The position numbers and the translations under genes were made by a program. From positions 209,292 through 273,291 of the forward strand of contig DGNO01000005.1 of assembly GCA_002389665.1 (NCBI GenBank): a DNA stretch of 64,000 bases. Direction: 5' to 3'. The notes under the pieces are model-generated. The model made no database searches. It was not told the origin of the DNA and worked only from the letters and a program-made list of their open reading frames with translations. This document shows, one piece after another, positions 36,595 through 45,182 of this stretch. The DNA comes from Rhodobiaceae bacterium UBA4490 (GTDB taxonomy: Bacteria > Pseudomonadota > Alphaproteobacteria > Parvibaculales > Parvibaculaceae). The number at the start of each line of letters is the position of its first letter. The stretch's first letter is position 1.

Positions 36595-38445
36595 ATGAAC
36601 AAACCGGCCTTTCGCGATCCGCGATATTTGGAGCGGCGGGTAGATGTGAAGCGCCGCGCAGACGGCTCGATCATTCTGGCCAATCCTCATGAATTGAAGC
36701 CGCGCGCGGCGAACCTGATCGAGCCTTTGCGCCGCTGGGCCGAAGAGCGCCCGGATCAAACCTGGCTCGGCAAGCGTAAAACGCCCGCGTCGGGGGAGAA
36801 ATATGGCCCCTGGGAGTTGCTGTCCTATAAGGACGCAAATGCCAAGGTAAACGCAATCGCCCAGGCATTGCTCGACCGCGGTCTTGATCAGACGAAGCCG
36901 GTGATGATCCTCTCGGCCAACTCGCTCGAACATGCGCTGCTGACTTACGGCGCCATTCTGGCGGGGGTGCCGGTGGCGCCCGTCTCGCCGTCCTATAGCC
37001 TTATCAGTAGCGATTTCGACAAGCTGAAATATGTGGTGAACCTCGTCGAGCCGAAGCTCATCTTCGTGCAGGAAACGGCGCCTTTTGCAAAAGCGCTGGC
37101 CGCGCTCGATTTGGATGGCGTGGAAGTCGTCAGCGTCGACGGGGAAGCCGGGACACCGTTTGCCTCGCTCCTTGAAACGCGTCCGGGAGACGCTGTCGAG
37201 GAAAGCTATGCGCGGCTCAGCGATGACATGGTCGCGAAATATCTTTTCACTTCCGGCTCCACCGGCATGCCGAAAGCCGTCATCACCACGCAGCTGATGA
37301 TGTGCACCAATGCGGTGATGCCCTCGAGCGTCGTCGATGAAGAGCCTGACCGCGTGCCCGTCATGCTCAACTGGCTGCCCTGGAACCATTGTTTCGGCGG
37401 CAATGCGATCCTGAACAATCTGCTCACCTCCGGCGGCACGATGTATATCGATGGCGGCCGCCCGGTACCGGGGCAGTTCGAGGAAACGCTGCAGAACCTG
37501 CGCGAGATTGCGCCGACCTCTTATTCCAACGTACCGGCCGCCTACGGCATGCTGGTGCCGGAGCTGGAAAAAGACGACGATCTGGCGCGCAACTTCTTTT
37601 CCAATATCCGCACGCTCGCCTATGGCGGGGCGGCCCTCAGCCAGGACCTTTACGACCGCATTCAGGAAGTCGCGGTGCGCATTACCGGCGAGCGGATCGT
37701 CTTTTCCTCCGGCTATGGGGCGACGGAAACCGCGCCCACCATCATGAACGTGCATTGGGAAACCGAGCGCATGGGTCTTCTCGGTCTGCCGCTGCCGGGC
37801 ATCGAGCTTAAGCTCGTGCCCACCGGCTCCAAGCTCGAAGTGCGCGTCAAAGGCGACTGCATCACCAAGGGCTATTACAAGAACCCGGAAAAGACGGCGG
37901 AAGCCTTCGACGAGGAAGGCTTCTACCGGCTGGGTGATGCGGCGAAGTTCGTCGATGAGGACCGGCCCGAAGAGGGGCTCGTCTTTGACGGGCGCGTGGC
38001 CGAAGACTTTAAACTCTCAACCGGCACCTGGGTGAGCGCGGGGCGCCTGCGCGTGCAGGCCATCGAGGCGGCCGGCGGCCTGTTGCAGGACGCGCTCGTG
38101 ACCGGGCTCGACAAGGAATATATCGGCATTCTGGGGTTCCCGAATATTCCCGCCTGCCGCAAATGCGCGGGCGATGAGAACCTCGCGCCGGAAGAATTGA
38201 TCACCCATCAGGGCGTGCTCGAAAAACTGGGCGCAGGCCTTGCCAAACACAACAGCACGAATCCCGGTTCTTCGACGCGGGTCAGCCGGGCGATGCTGAT
38301 GAGCGAGCCGCCCAGCATCGATGCGGGCGAGCTGACGGATAAAGGCTATATCAACCAGTCCACCGCCCTTGCGCGGCGCGCCGATCTGGTTGAAAAACTC
38401 TATGCGGACCCGCCCGGCAACGACGTGGTGGTTGTCGGCAAGTAA
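36595..38445 (+). CDS. Feruloyl-CoA synthase-like acyl-CoA ligase (ANL superfamily)
   Basis: A 616-residue AMP-forming ligase. The phosphate-binding loop is LFTSGSTGMPKAVITT (about residues 217-232), the adenine-binding region includes SSGYGATETAP, and the hinge/ribose motif is FYRLGDAAKFVDED. Unlike most of the family, the C-terminal lid carries LSTGTWVSAGRLRVQA, the pattern of feruloyl-CoA synthases. It probably activates a phenylpropenoic acid, or another carboxylate, for beta-oxidation-like shortening. No enoyl-CoA hydratase/lyase is adjacent. It starts 42 bp after acuI behind a GGGAGGA ribosome site. Confidence 0.87.
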   Translation: MNKPAFRDPRYLERRVDVKRRADGSIILANPHELKPRAANLIEPLRRWAEERPDQTWLGKRKTPASGEKYGPWELLSYKDANAKVNAIAQALLDRGLDQTKPVMILSANSLEHALLTYGAILAGVPVAPVSPSYSLISSDFDKLKYVVNLVEPKLIFVQETAPFAKALAALDLDGVEVVSVDGEAGTPFASLLETRPGDAVEESYARLSDDMVAKYLFTSGSTGMPKAVITTQLMMCTNAVMPSSVVDEEPDRVPVMLNWLPWNHCFGGNAILNNLLTSGGTMYIDGGRPVPGQFEETLQNLREIAPTSYSNVPAAYGMLVPELEKDDDLARNFFSNIRTLAYGGAALSQDLYDRIQEVAVRITGERIVFSSGYGATETAPTIMNVHWETERMGLLGLPLPGIELKLVPTGSKLEVRVKGDCITKGYYKNPEKTAEAFDEEGFYRLGDAAKFVDEDRPEEGLVFDGRVAEDFKLSTGTWVSAGRLRVQAIEAAGGLLQDALVTGLDKEYIGILGFPNIPACRKCAGDENLAPEELITHQGVLEKLGAGLAKHNSTNPGSSTRVSRAMLMSEPPSIDAGELTDKGYINQSTALARRADLVEKLYADPPGNDVVVVGK

Positions 38446-38503
38446 GCAGGGCTCAAGGCCCCCGCGCCGTAGAGGGCACGCCGGAAAGAGGAAGAGACCG
38501 GGC

Positions 38504-39145
38504 ATGGAATATCTGACGCTCCTGGTGAGCGGTATTCTGGTCGGGGTGGCGGTGGCCGCCCCCATCGGCCCGGTCAATCTCATCTGCATCCGCCGGACGC
38601 TGAAATATGGCGCGGTCAACGGCTTTGCCTCCGGTTCCGGCGCGGCCATTGGCGATGGGGTTTTTGCGATCATTGCCGCTTTCGGCGTAACGGCGGCGAT
38701 TACGTTCGTGAAGACCCATTCTTTCTGGCTGCAATTGCTGGGCGGGCTTTTCTTGATCGGGCTCGGTATCCGCACCTGGTTTGCCCAGCCGCATCTCGAT
38801 GACAGCCTGCCGGAAAACGCCTTGGGCGATCTTCTGCCCGTCATCGGGACGACATTTTTCCTGACCATCACGAACCCGGCCACCATGCTGGGTTTCATGG
38901 CGATATTCGGCGGCATTGCAGGTTTTACCGTGGGCAGCGAGGATTATGGCCGCGCGCTTTTGCTGGTTGCTTCCGTGGTGGCCGGATCGGCACTCTGGTG
39001 GGCGCTTTTGACTGGCTTTGTCGGGCGTTTCCGCAACCGGATGAGCGACAAGATGCTGGAAATCATCAATCACGTCTCAGCCGGGCTGATTATTCTGTTC
39101 GGCCTCGGCGTGAGTGGACGTGTACTATGGGAACGGTTCCTGTGA
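38504..39145 (+). CDS. LysE family translocator
   Basis: A 213-residue membrane protein with six predicted helices. The signature VAVAAPIGPVNLICIRRTL (about 15-33) and GSGAAIGDGVFAIIAAFGV match the LysE/RhtB amino-acid exporter superfamily. It probably exports an amino acid or small metabolite. The ATG at 38,504 begins the hydrophobic segment and follows a GGAAAGAGGAAGAG stretch. It lies 58 bp after the CoA ligase in the same run. Confidence 0.88.
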   Translation: MEYLTLLVSGILVGVAVAAPIGPVNLICIRRTLKYGAVNGFASGSGAAIGDGVFAIIAAFGVTAAITFVKTHSFWLQLLGGLFLIGLGIRTWFAQPHLDDSLPENALGDLLPVIGTTFFLTITNPATMLGFMAIFGGIAGFTVGSEDYGRALLLVASVVAGSALWWALLTGFVGRFRNRMSDKMLEIINHVSAGLIILFGLGVSGRVLWERFL

Positions 39146-39176
39146 AGAGCCGGACGAAAAAGAGGGAGCGGAACGA

Positions 39177-40721
39177 ATGAACGGTGCAGAAAGTCTGGTG
39201 CAGACGCTGGTGGATTCAGGCGTGGAGGTCTGCTTCACCAATCCCGGCACCTCGGAAATGCATTTCGTCGCGGCGCTGGACAAGGTGCCCGGCATGCGCG
39301 CCATGCTCGGCCTTTTCGAAGGCGCGGTGACGGGGGCTGCCGACGGTTATGGCCGCATGGCGGAAAAGCCGGCGGCAACGCTGCTTCACCTCGGCCCCGG
39401 CCTCGCCAACGGCCTTGCCAATCTTCACAATGCCCGTCGCGCCTCAACGCCGCTCGTCAATATTGTCGGCGATCATGCGACTTATCACGCGCAATATGAT
39501 GCGCCGCTCGCCTCGGACATCAAAGGCTTTGCTGCTCCGGTTTCCGGCTGGGTGCATTCATCGAGCCACCCCAAATATGTGGCGGCCGATGCCGCCCGCG
39601 CCGTCGCCGCTGCCCGTCAGGCGCCGGGGCAGGTGGCGACATTGATCCTGCCGGCCGATACCGCCTGGCTAGAAGCGGACGGCCCGGCACCGGCCTTGCC
39701 TGTGACCGGCCCTGCGCCGGTCAGCGAGAAAGCGGTGGAACGGGCCGCCGGCGCGCTCAAGAACGGCAAGAAAACGGTCATTCTCATTCGCGGTGAAGCG
39801 CTGAAGGAAGAGGGGCTTCATGAGGCGGGCCGCATCGCAGCGAAATCCGGCGCGCGGCTGATCTGCGACACTTTCACGCCGCGCCTGCAGCGCGGGGCGG
39901 GGCGCGTTGCCATCGAGCGGCTTCCTTATTTTGCCGAGCAGATCGAGGAAAACCTCGCCGGTACCGAACAGATGATCATTATCGGCTCGAAGCCGCCCGT
40001 CTCCTTCTTTGCCTATCCCGGCAAGGCGAGCTGGCTGACGCCGGAGGGCTGCGACATTCTCATGCTTGCCCATGCTCATGAAGACGGGGTGGGCGCGCTC
40101 ACGGCGCTTGCCGAGGCCATCGGCGCGCCGAAAGAACCGGCCCATGTCGCCCCGCTCGAAAAGCCGGAGCTGCCCTCAGGCAAACTCGACAGTTTCACGG
40201 CGGGCCAGATCATCGGCCATTATCTGCCGGAAGGCGCGATCGTTTCGGATGAAGCGGCGACCTCGGGTATCGGTCCGGCGATCTATACCGCCAATGCCGC
40301 CCCGCACGATCATCTCTCGTTGACCGGCGGCTCGATCGGCCAGGGCCTGCCTGTGGCGACGGGCGCAGCCGTTGCCTGCCCGGATCGCAAGGTCGTCTGC
40401 CTGCACGGCGACGGCGGGGCGATGTACACGCTGCAAACGCTGTGGAGCCAGGCGCGCGAAGGGCTCGACGTGACGACGGTGATCTTCGCCAACCGTTCCT
40501 ATGCGATCCTCAATGTGGAACTGATGCGGGTGGGCGCGGAAAATGCCGGGCCCAAGGCGCTTTCCATGCTCGATCTTCATAATCCCGAGCTTGATTGGGT
40601 GAAGCTTGCGCAGGGCATGGGCGTCGAGGCGATGCGCGCGGAAACGGCGGAAGAATTCGCCGATCAGTTTTCCCGCTGCATGCGCACAAAAGGTCCGCAT
40701 CTCATCGAAGCGGTGGTCTGA
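39177..40721 (+). CDS. Thiamine pyrophosphate enzyme (acetolactate synthase large-subunit-like)
   Basis: A 514-residue TPP enzyme with Pyr, central and PP domains. The catalytic Glu is in LFEGAVTGAADGYGRMA (about residue 48). The TPP-magnesium motif is LHGDGGAMYTLQTLWSQA with the following Asn in VIFANRSYAI. No regulatory small subunit is adjacent, so it is probably not the biosynthetic acetolactate synthase but a decarboxylase or ligase of related chemistry. RBS AGGGAGC precedes the ATG at 39,177, 31 bp after the exporter stop. A terminator ends the run. Confidence 0.85.
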   Translation: MNGAESLVQTLVDSGVEVCFTNPGTSEMHFVAALDKVPGMRAMLGLFEGAVTGAADGYGRMAEKPAATLLHLGPGLANGLANLHNARRASTPLVNIVGDHATYHAQYDAPLASDIKGFAAPVSGWVHSSSHPKYVAADAARAVAAARQAPGQVATLILPADTAWLEADGPAPALPVTGPAPVSEKAVERAAGALKNGKKTVILIRGEALKEEGLHEAGRIAAKSGARLICDTFTPRLQRGAGRVAIERLPYFAEQIEENLAGTEQMIIIGSKPPVSFFAYPGKASWLTPEGCDILMLAHAHEDGVGALTALAEAIGAPKEPAHVAPLEKPELPSGKLDSFTAGQIIGHYLPEGAIVSDEAATSGIGPAIYTANAAPHDHLSLTGGSIGQGLPVATGAAVACPDRKVVCLHGDGGAMYTLQTLWSQAREGLDVTTVIFANRSYAILNVELMRVGAENAGPKALSMLDLHNPELDWVKLAQGMGVEAMRAETAEEFADQFSRCMRTKGPHLIEAVV

Positions 40722-40744
40722 GGCAGGCACTGCCGCAAAAGAAA

Positions 40745-40774
40745 AGAGCGCCCTGGCTATGCCGGGGCGCTTTT
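40745..40774 (+). terminator. Rho-independent terminator after the TPP enzyme
   Basis: AGCGCCC and GGGCGCT form a stem around a loop of about ten bases, followed by TTTT. A matching A tract on the left would let it also serve the convergent gene ending at 40,794. Confidence 0.8.
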
Positions 40775-40793
40775 CGTTTGGGCGCTTTAAGAC

Positions 40794-41108
40794 TTAGTGA
40801 TGGGTGCGCTGAAGCGTGAATTCGCCGTGGCGGATCCGGTCGGCCAGATTTTCGGCCATGTCGGCGACATTATCTTCGCCCAGCACATCGACCATGTCGC
40901 TGAAGGCCGCGTAAAGCGCGGCGCTTGCCACGATGTCGGCGGACGCGCCGGCCTGCAGCGCTTCTTCCCAGGCATCGAGTAAGAGATCGAGCGCCAGCTG
41001 GCGCTGCTCATCTTCGCTCGGAAAGAGCGCATCGGTGGCCTCGGTTTCAAAATCCGCATCGTCCAGATCGGACAGAAGGCTCACGCGCGTGGGTCGGGTT
41101 TTAGACAT
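40794..41108 (-). CDS. Conserved hypothetical protein, acidic
   Basis: A 104-residue acidic, helical protein. It starts MSKTRPTRVSLLSDLDDADF and is rich in Asp/Glu/Ala/Leu throughout, for example LALDLLLDAWEEALQAG and DMVDVLGEDNVADMAENL. No domain is recognised and no membrane segment is present. Upstream (41,109-41,335) lies an AT-rich stretch with an inverted repeat that may regulate it. Codon use resembles neighbouring genes. Confidence 0.7.
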   Translation of the reverse strand: MSKTRPTRVSLLSDLDDADFETEATDALFPSEDEQRQLALDLLLDAWEEALQAGASADIVASAALYAAFSDMVDVLGEDNVADMAENLADRIRHGEFTLQRTHH

Positions 41109-41210
41109 TAAAACGGGTGCTCACTTTTCCAGTTTGCAAGTCGGACGGGCCGCACCCTCCGTATGACACAAACGCCGCCGGGATCGAAAAGGGACCGGCA
41201 AAGTCTGCAG

Positions 41211-41233
41211 ATTTGTGTTGTTGTAACACAAAT
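41211..41233. promoter_or_regulatory. Inverted repeat upstream of the acidic hypothetical gene
   Basis: ATTTGTGTT (41,211-41,219) and AACACAAAT (41,225-41,233) are perfect 9-bp arms around GTTGT, and a related GACACAAAC lies at 41,165-41,173. A T-run follows on the plus strand, so it could be a plus-strand terminator, but no plus-strand gene ends here. An operator for the gene starting at 41,108 is more plausible. Confidence 0.45.
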
Positions 41234-41335
41234 TTTTCTGGCTTGCGCGATGAAAGATAGGAGACGGTTAACCTCTCGCCCGGCGTTAAGCAAGGGAGGG
41301 TAAATAAAAATCCGCTCAGGGTCGCCCGATTATGG

Positions 41336-41791
41336 TTAAGGCCGGGCGATGGCGGAGAGGCGGGCGGAGAGCTTCGCGCCTTCATCCAGAAGCCGGTTGA
41401 TTTCCGTCACCGTCTTGCCCGAGCAGCGCCCATGAGCGATCCGGGCCTTGTGATAGGCGCTGTTGAAATGGCCGACCAGGAGCTCGCGCGTCTGTTCGTC
41501 CGGCTCGGTCGCTTTCAGGAGTTCGCGCATTTTTTCGCGCCAAACCTGGCCTTCGCTGCCATCGCACAGATCGCGCATATAGTGAACGGAGCCCAGAATC
41601 TCCGCGACGCGCAGCACATCTGCCCAATAAGCCGCCGCCCGTCCGGACTTGCCTCCCGTTTGGGCATAGGCCGCGGGCCCCGCGCCAAGAAGGGCGCCAG
41701 CAACGAGCACCTGTATCAAAAAGACACAGAACGCGCGGGCCGGGGCGCGGCCATGGGAGCCGCTATGGGACAGGTTTCGGGCGCAGGGCAT
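41336..41791 (-). CDS. TIGR02301-like secreted protein
   Basis: A 151-residue protein. The N-terminal part contains a hydrophobic stretch (CVFLIQVLVAGALLGAG) ending in AYAQ, a plausible signal-peptidase site near residue 43. The mature part has the pattern AAYWADVLRVAEILGSVHYM...LCDGSEGQVWREKM, which resembles the TIGR02301 family of alphaproteobacterial proteins of unknown function. It is probably periplasmic and helical, with two conserved cysteines in DLCDG and HGRCSG. Confidence 0.75.
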   Translation of the reverse strand: MPCARNLSHSGSHGRAPARAFCVFLIQVLVAGALLGAGPAAYAQTGGKSGRAAAYWADVLRVAEILGSVHYMRDLCDGSEGQVWREKMRELLKATEPDEQTRELLVGHFNSAYHKARIAHGRCSGKTVTEINRLLDEGAKLSARLSAIARP

Positions 41792-41890
41792 GGCTGGAAA
41801 CGGGCATCCTTTCCGTTTTTTCGAATTCTCAAAGCTTCGTGAAGCAGGCGATGCAGAAACGGGGCCAGTGGCAGGCGGCGGCGAGGGGGC

Positions 41891-42361
41891 TCAATTGTCC
41901 TGGGGCGCGGCCATTTCATCGGCCAGATGCGGCGAGGCCTCATAGCGGCGGGTGTCGAGGAGATAGGCGAGCTCGGAGAGCGCATCGAGTATTTTTTCCA
42001 TATCTCCCTCGTAAAGAAGGGTGGGTAGGAAACGGGCAAGTTCCAGCTCGAAGGCGCGGTGCTTGGCAAGGCCGCTTTCCGTCAGGCGCAGTTTGACGCT
42101 GCGCGCATCATCGGCGTCTTTCTCGCGCATGATGAGACCGCGCCGCTCCATATCGGCGATAAGCGCGGAGGCGGTCGGTTTGCGGATCGAGGCTTCGACG
42201 GCAAGCTCGCCCGCCCGCTTCGGCCCCCGCTTCAAAAACATCAAGAATCGGTATTGCGGCACGGTGATGTCGTGCCGGCGCGCCAGCTGCTCGAATTCGC
42301 GGAAGAGAAAAACCACGGCCCGGGCCGCGAGGATGAGGCGTCTGTCGATCTGGTCTTCCAT
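41891..42361 (-). CDS. MarR family transcriptional regulator
   Basis: A 156-residue winged-helix repressor-type protein. The DNA-binding region runs from about residue 35 to 100: ITVPQYRFLMFLKRGPKRAG, IRKPTASALIADMERRGLI, and the wing REKDADDARSVKLRLT with the DxR signature. Ligand and targets are unknown; the adjacent SDR gene on the same strand is 69 bp upstream of it. Confidence 0.9.
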   Translation of the reverse strand: MEDQIDRRLILAARAVVFLFREFEQLARRHDITVPQYRFLMFLKRGPKRAGELAVEASIRKPTASALIADMERRGLIMREKDADDARSVKLRLTESGLAKHRAFELELARFLPTLLYEGDMEKILDALSELAYLLDTRRYEASPHLADEMAAPQDN

Positions 42362-42430
42362 CGGCCCCGCCTTGAAGAAAGCCTGCGCTGAGGAGCGCGG
42401 GGACCGGTAGAGCCGGTCCCCGCGTGTTTG

Positions 42431-43213
42431 TTAGAAAATCGAATAGCCGCCGTCGATGATCAGCGTCGTGCCGGTGTGATAGGCCGAGGCATCGGAGGCG
42501 AGATAAACGGCCATGCCGCCGAAATCTTCCGGCTCGCCCCAGCGGCGGATCGGCACGCGCGGGATGACCTTTTCGGCAAAGGCGGGCGCGGCCTGCGCCT
42601 GCGAGGTCATGTCCGTTGCGATCCAGCCCGGCAGAATGGCGTTGGCGCGGATGCCGTGACGGGCAAATTCCACCGCCGTGGAGCGGATCATGGAAATGAC
42701 AGCGCCTTTCGTTGCCGCATAAGCCTGATTACGGGCTGCCCCTTCGATGGCGGCAAGGCTGGCAATGCCGACGATGGAGCCGCCGGGGTCGCCGTTCTTG
42801 GCGCGTTCGACCATGTGGCGCGTGCCCTCGCGCAGCGTCCAGAAAACGCCGTCGAGATTGACCGAGAGCACTTTGCGGTAAACTTCCGTGGACATTTCGG
42901 TGAAGGAGGGGGCGCCGTAGCCGATGCCGGCATTGGCGAAGATGGAATCGATACGGCCCATGGCGGCGACGGTTTCCAGCATGCCGTCCACGACTTCCTG
43001 CTCGTTCGCCACATTCACCTTGCGGCCATAGGCGCGCACGCCGTGCGCTTCGAGCTTTTTCACCGCGTCCGCGTTGCGCTCTTCATTGGTGCCCCAGATG
43101 GCGACATCGGCGCCGGATTGGGCCAGCGCTTCGGCCATGCCGAGCCCGATGCCTCGGTTGCCGCCGGTGACGAGCGCGACCTTGCCGGTCAGATCGAAAG
43201 GTTTATAGGTCAT
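42431..43213 (-). CDS. SDR family oxidoreductase
   Basis: A 260-residue classical SDR, similar to 3-oxoacyl-ACP reductases and glucose 1-dehydrogenases. The nucleotide site is VTGGNRGIGLGMAEAL (about residues 15-30), NAG is in FANAGIGYG, and the catalytic pair is in YAATKGAVISMI. The C-terminus ends TTLIIDGGYSIF, as is usual. The specific substrate is unknown. It lies upstream of the marR gene on the same strand, possibly its target. Confidence 0.88.
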   Translation of the reverse strand: MTYKPFDLTGKVALVTGGNRGIGLGMAEALAQSGADVAIWGTNEERNADAVKKLEAHGVRAYGRKVNVANEQEVVDGMLETVAAMGRIDSIFANAGIGYGAPSFTEMSTEVYRKVLSVNLDGVFWTLREGTRHMVERAKNGDPGGSIVGIASLAAIEGAARNQAYAATKGAVISMIRSTAVEFARHGIRANAILPGWIATDMTSQAQAAPAFAEKVIPRVPIRRWGEPEDFGGMAVYLASDASAYHTGTTLIIDGGYSIF

Positions 43214-43368
43214 GAGAGCCTCCCTGATTGGCTTCTTGTTTTCATGGCAGTTCTGAAGGCAGGACTATAACACTGCCGGGGCGCTTGCCAGCAAGGAAGG
43301 CGGGATTTATCGGCGCAAAAGCCCCTTCCGCAGGGGCAGCGGGGCCTTGCGCCGTGAGGATATGAAGC

Positions 43369-43986
43369 TCAGGAGGATTTCAGCAGGGCGGCCAGATCGT
43401 CCACATCTTCGCTGGCAAGCAGCGCGTCGATCTCGTCCTGCTCGGACGTCATGTTGTGGCCGTTGATGATGGCGCTGGTCAGATCGATATATTGGCGAAG
43501 CTGCCCCGTCACAGCGGAGACCGTGCTTTTCGTGCGCACCTCATCGCCCGCCGCGATCGCCGCTTCGATGGCTTTCAAACCGGCAAGCGCCGTCGCATCC
43601 ATCTGCGCGACCAGATGGTCGAAAGGCAGGCGGTAGCGTATGGGCGCGTTTTCGTAGGCCAGGATCGCCAGTTCCTTGTCCTGAAAACAGGAATCGCGGA
43701 AATGGTCCGCATAGCTTTTGGGCTGCCACTCGCGCGCATCTTCCATGCATTCGGGAATATCCGCGACCATGTCGAGCAGCATGACGATTTCGTTGAAATG
43801 ATTGAGGTAGTCCGTGGCCAGAAGAGTATCTTCATGGATGTTCTTGCCGCGCGCGACTTTGCCGAGCGTGCGCGGATAGCCGATCCCGCCAATGGGGCGG
43901 GCGGAGTCTGGCTGCGCGGTGCTGGCGGTCTGTTTGTCTGCGCCGGTCAAGGCGTGCGGGCCCCCGTTTTGAGCATACCTCCTCAT
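43369..43986 (-). CDS. Conserved hypothetical protein
   Basis: A 205-residue soluble protein. The first 45 residues look disordered. The core contains NIHEDTLLATDYLNHFNEIVM and PECMEDAREWQPKSYADHF, followed by a helical region and an acidic C-terminus with DEIDALLASEDVDDLAALL, which looks like a short interaction helix. No domain is recognised. Start codon choice is uncertain because the N-terminal segment is poorly conserved-looking. Confidence 0.7.
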   Translation of the reverse strand: MRRYAQNGGPHALTGADKQTASTAQPDSARPIGGIGYPRTLGKVARGKNIHEDTLLATDYLNHFNEIVMLLDMVADIPECMEDAREWQPKSYADHFRDSCFQDKELAILAYENAPIRYRLPFDHLVAQMDATALAGLKAIEAAIAAGDEVRTKSTVSAVTGQLRQYIDLTSAIINGHNMTSEQDEIDALLASEDVDDLAALLKSS

Positions 43987-44084
43987 AGCCCGCTGCCGGC
44001 GGGGCCGGAGCGTGCTTCCTCGGGCCGAGACTAGCGGTCAGTGGTTAACAATCATTTCGTCTGGAAATACAGGAAATAGCCGTT

Positions 44085-44492
44085 TTAGTGGCTATGGCGG
44101 GGAGCCAGCCCGGAAGCGGGTGCGGCGTCCCGGCGGTCGGTCGGTGAGGCAGCACCCGATGGGATATTTTGGCTGATTTCCGCGCCCAGCCTGCCTTCCT
44201 CGTGCAGCTCGGCGCATTGGAAATAGGGCTTGAAGGAGAGTTTTTCGGCGTCCGTTGCGAAGGAGCAGGAGAAAACCGATGTGCCTTTTTGAACGATCAG
44301 ACTGTTGCCGAGGGCGGTCCGGATCTCATAGCCGTTAACAATAAGATCGCTGAGGTTTTTATCCGTCAGTACGAAAGGTCCGTTGCGGGCGCCGATCTCG
44401 GCAGCTTCCGTTTCAGGTGTCAGGAGGAAAAGGGCGAGGGCGGGAAGCATCGCCCGCCGGAAGGCCGAGCGGCCATAATCGTTTTTACGCAT
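44085..44492 (-). CDS. Small exported hypothetical protein
   Basis: A 135-residue protein beginning MRKNDYGRSAFRRAMLPALALFLL, a basic region plus hydrophobic core like a signal peptide, with probable cleavage after TEAA. The mature part has GPFVLTDKNLSDLIVNGYEI and two cysteines (FSCSF and FQCAEL) that could form a disulfide. The open frame extends upstream to 44,639, but that overlaps the fur-family gene, so the internal ATG is chosen. Function is unknown. Confidence 0.65.
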   Translation of the reverse strand: MRKNDYGRSAFRRAMLPALALFLLTPETEAAEIGARNGPFVLTDKNLSDLIVNGYEIRTALGNSLIVQKGTSVFSCSFATDAEKLSFKPYFQCAELHEEGRLGAEISQNIPSGAASPTDRRDAAPASGLAPRHSH

Positions 44493-44511
44493 GCCGTGAA
44501 ATCCGTTTCCG

Positions 44512-45027
44512 CTAACTTGCCGCGCAGTCCCGGCAGAGGCCGGTAATCTCGATGACGCGCTTTTCCTGTTTGAAGCCTTCCGCCGCCGCCACTTTCTGCA
44601 GGGCCTCGCCGATGGCCGGGTCCGCGATTTCTTTGGCATTACCGCAGGACCGGCAGATCAGGAACTGGCTGTTATGAGCGCCCATGCTGCCCAGATCCTG
44701 ATGGCTGCAGCCGATATAGGCATTCAGCGATTCGATGCGGTGGACAAGCCCCTGTTCCAGAAGAAAGTCGAGCGCGCGGTAAACCGTGGGCGGTTTGGGA
44801 TTGTCGTGCTTCTTGCCGAGCTTGGCGAGCACGTCATAGGCGCCGATGGGCCGGTGCGAACTCCAGACGATTTGCAATACTTCCTCGCGAATGGGCGTGA
44901 GGCGCACCCCGGCGGCATCGCAAAGCGCCCTTGCGCGGGCAAGGGCATCGTCCACGCAAAGCGAATGATCGTGCGGGGTAAAAGCGGCTGCCGCCGGTTT
45001 TTTCGCAGTCGAGGATTTGGGCGCCAA
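44512..45027 (-). CDS. zur: Fur family transcriptional regulator, Zur-like
   Basis: A 171-residue metal-responsive repressor. The winged helix includes RLTPIREEVLQIVWSSHRP and PTVYRALDFLLEQGLVHRIE. The structural zinc site is the two Cys pairs CRSCGN and CRDC. The regulatory side has HDHSLC near the N-terminus and GCSHQDLGSMGAHNSQF, resembling Zur rather than Fur. Zinc transporter genes are not in the window, so Zur identity is inferred from the cysteine pattern. A 12-bp tandem repeat sits in its promoter region. Confidence 0.75.
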   Translation of the reverse strand: MAPKSSTAKKPAAAAFTPHDHSLCVDDALARARALCDAAGVRLTPIREEVLQIVWSSHRPIGAYDVLAKLGKKHDNPKPPTVYRALDFLLEQGLVHRIESLNAYIGCSHQDLGSMGAHNSQFLICRSCGNAKEIADPAIGEALQKVAAAEGFKQEKRVIEITGLCRDCAAS

Positions 45028-45062
45028 AACGTCTTCCTTGCTGTTTCACCCGTCGCGGGGCG

Positions 45063-45086
45063 CCAGAATAGCATCCAGTATAGCAT
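45063..45086 (-). promoter_or_regulatory. Tandem 12-bp repeat in the promoter region of the zur-like gene
   Basis: On the minus strand ATGCTATACTGG is followed directly by ATGCTATTCTGG, an 11 of 12 match. Each copy contains an extended -10-like TGCTATACT or TGCTATTCT, about 40-60 bases before the start codon at 45,027. They may be two overlapping promoters, or a repeated operator. Confidence 0.45.
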
Positions 45087-45182
45087 AACGCGCGCTTGGC
45101 GCCTTTTCGAAACACCATCACGGATGCGTGGCCCGGCGGGCGCTTTGATGCGCGCTTGCGGCGAATCTCCTAATCTTCGCCC

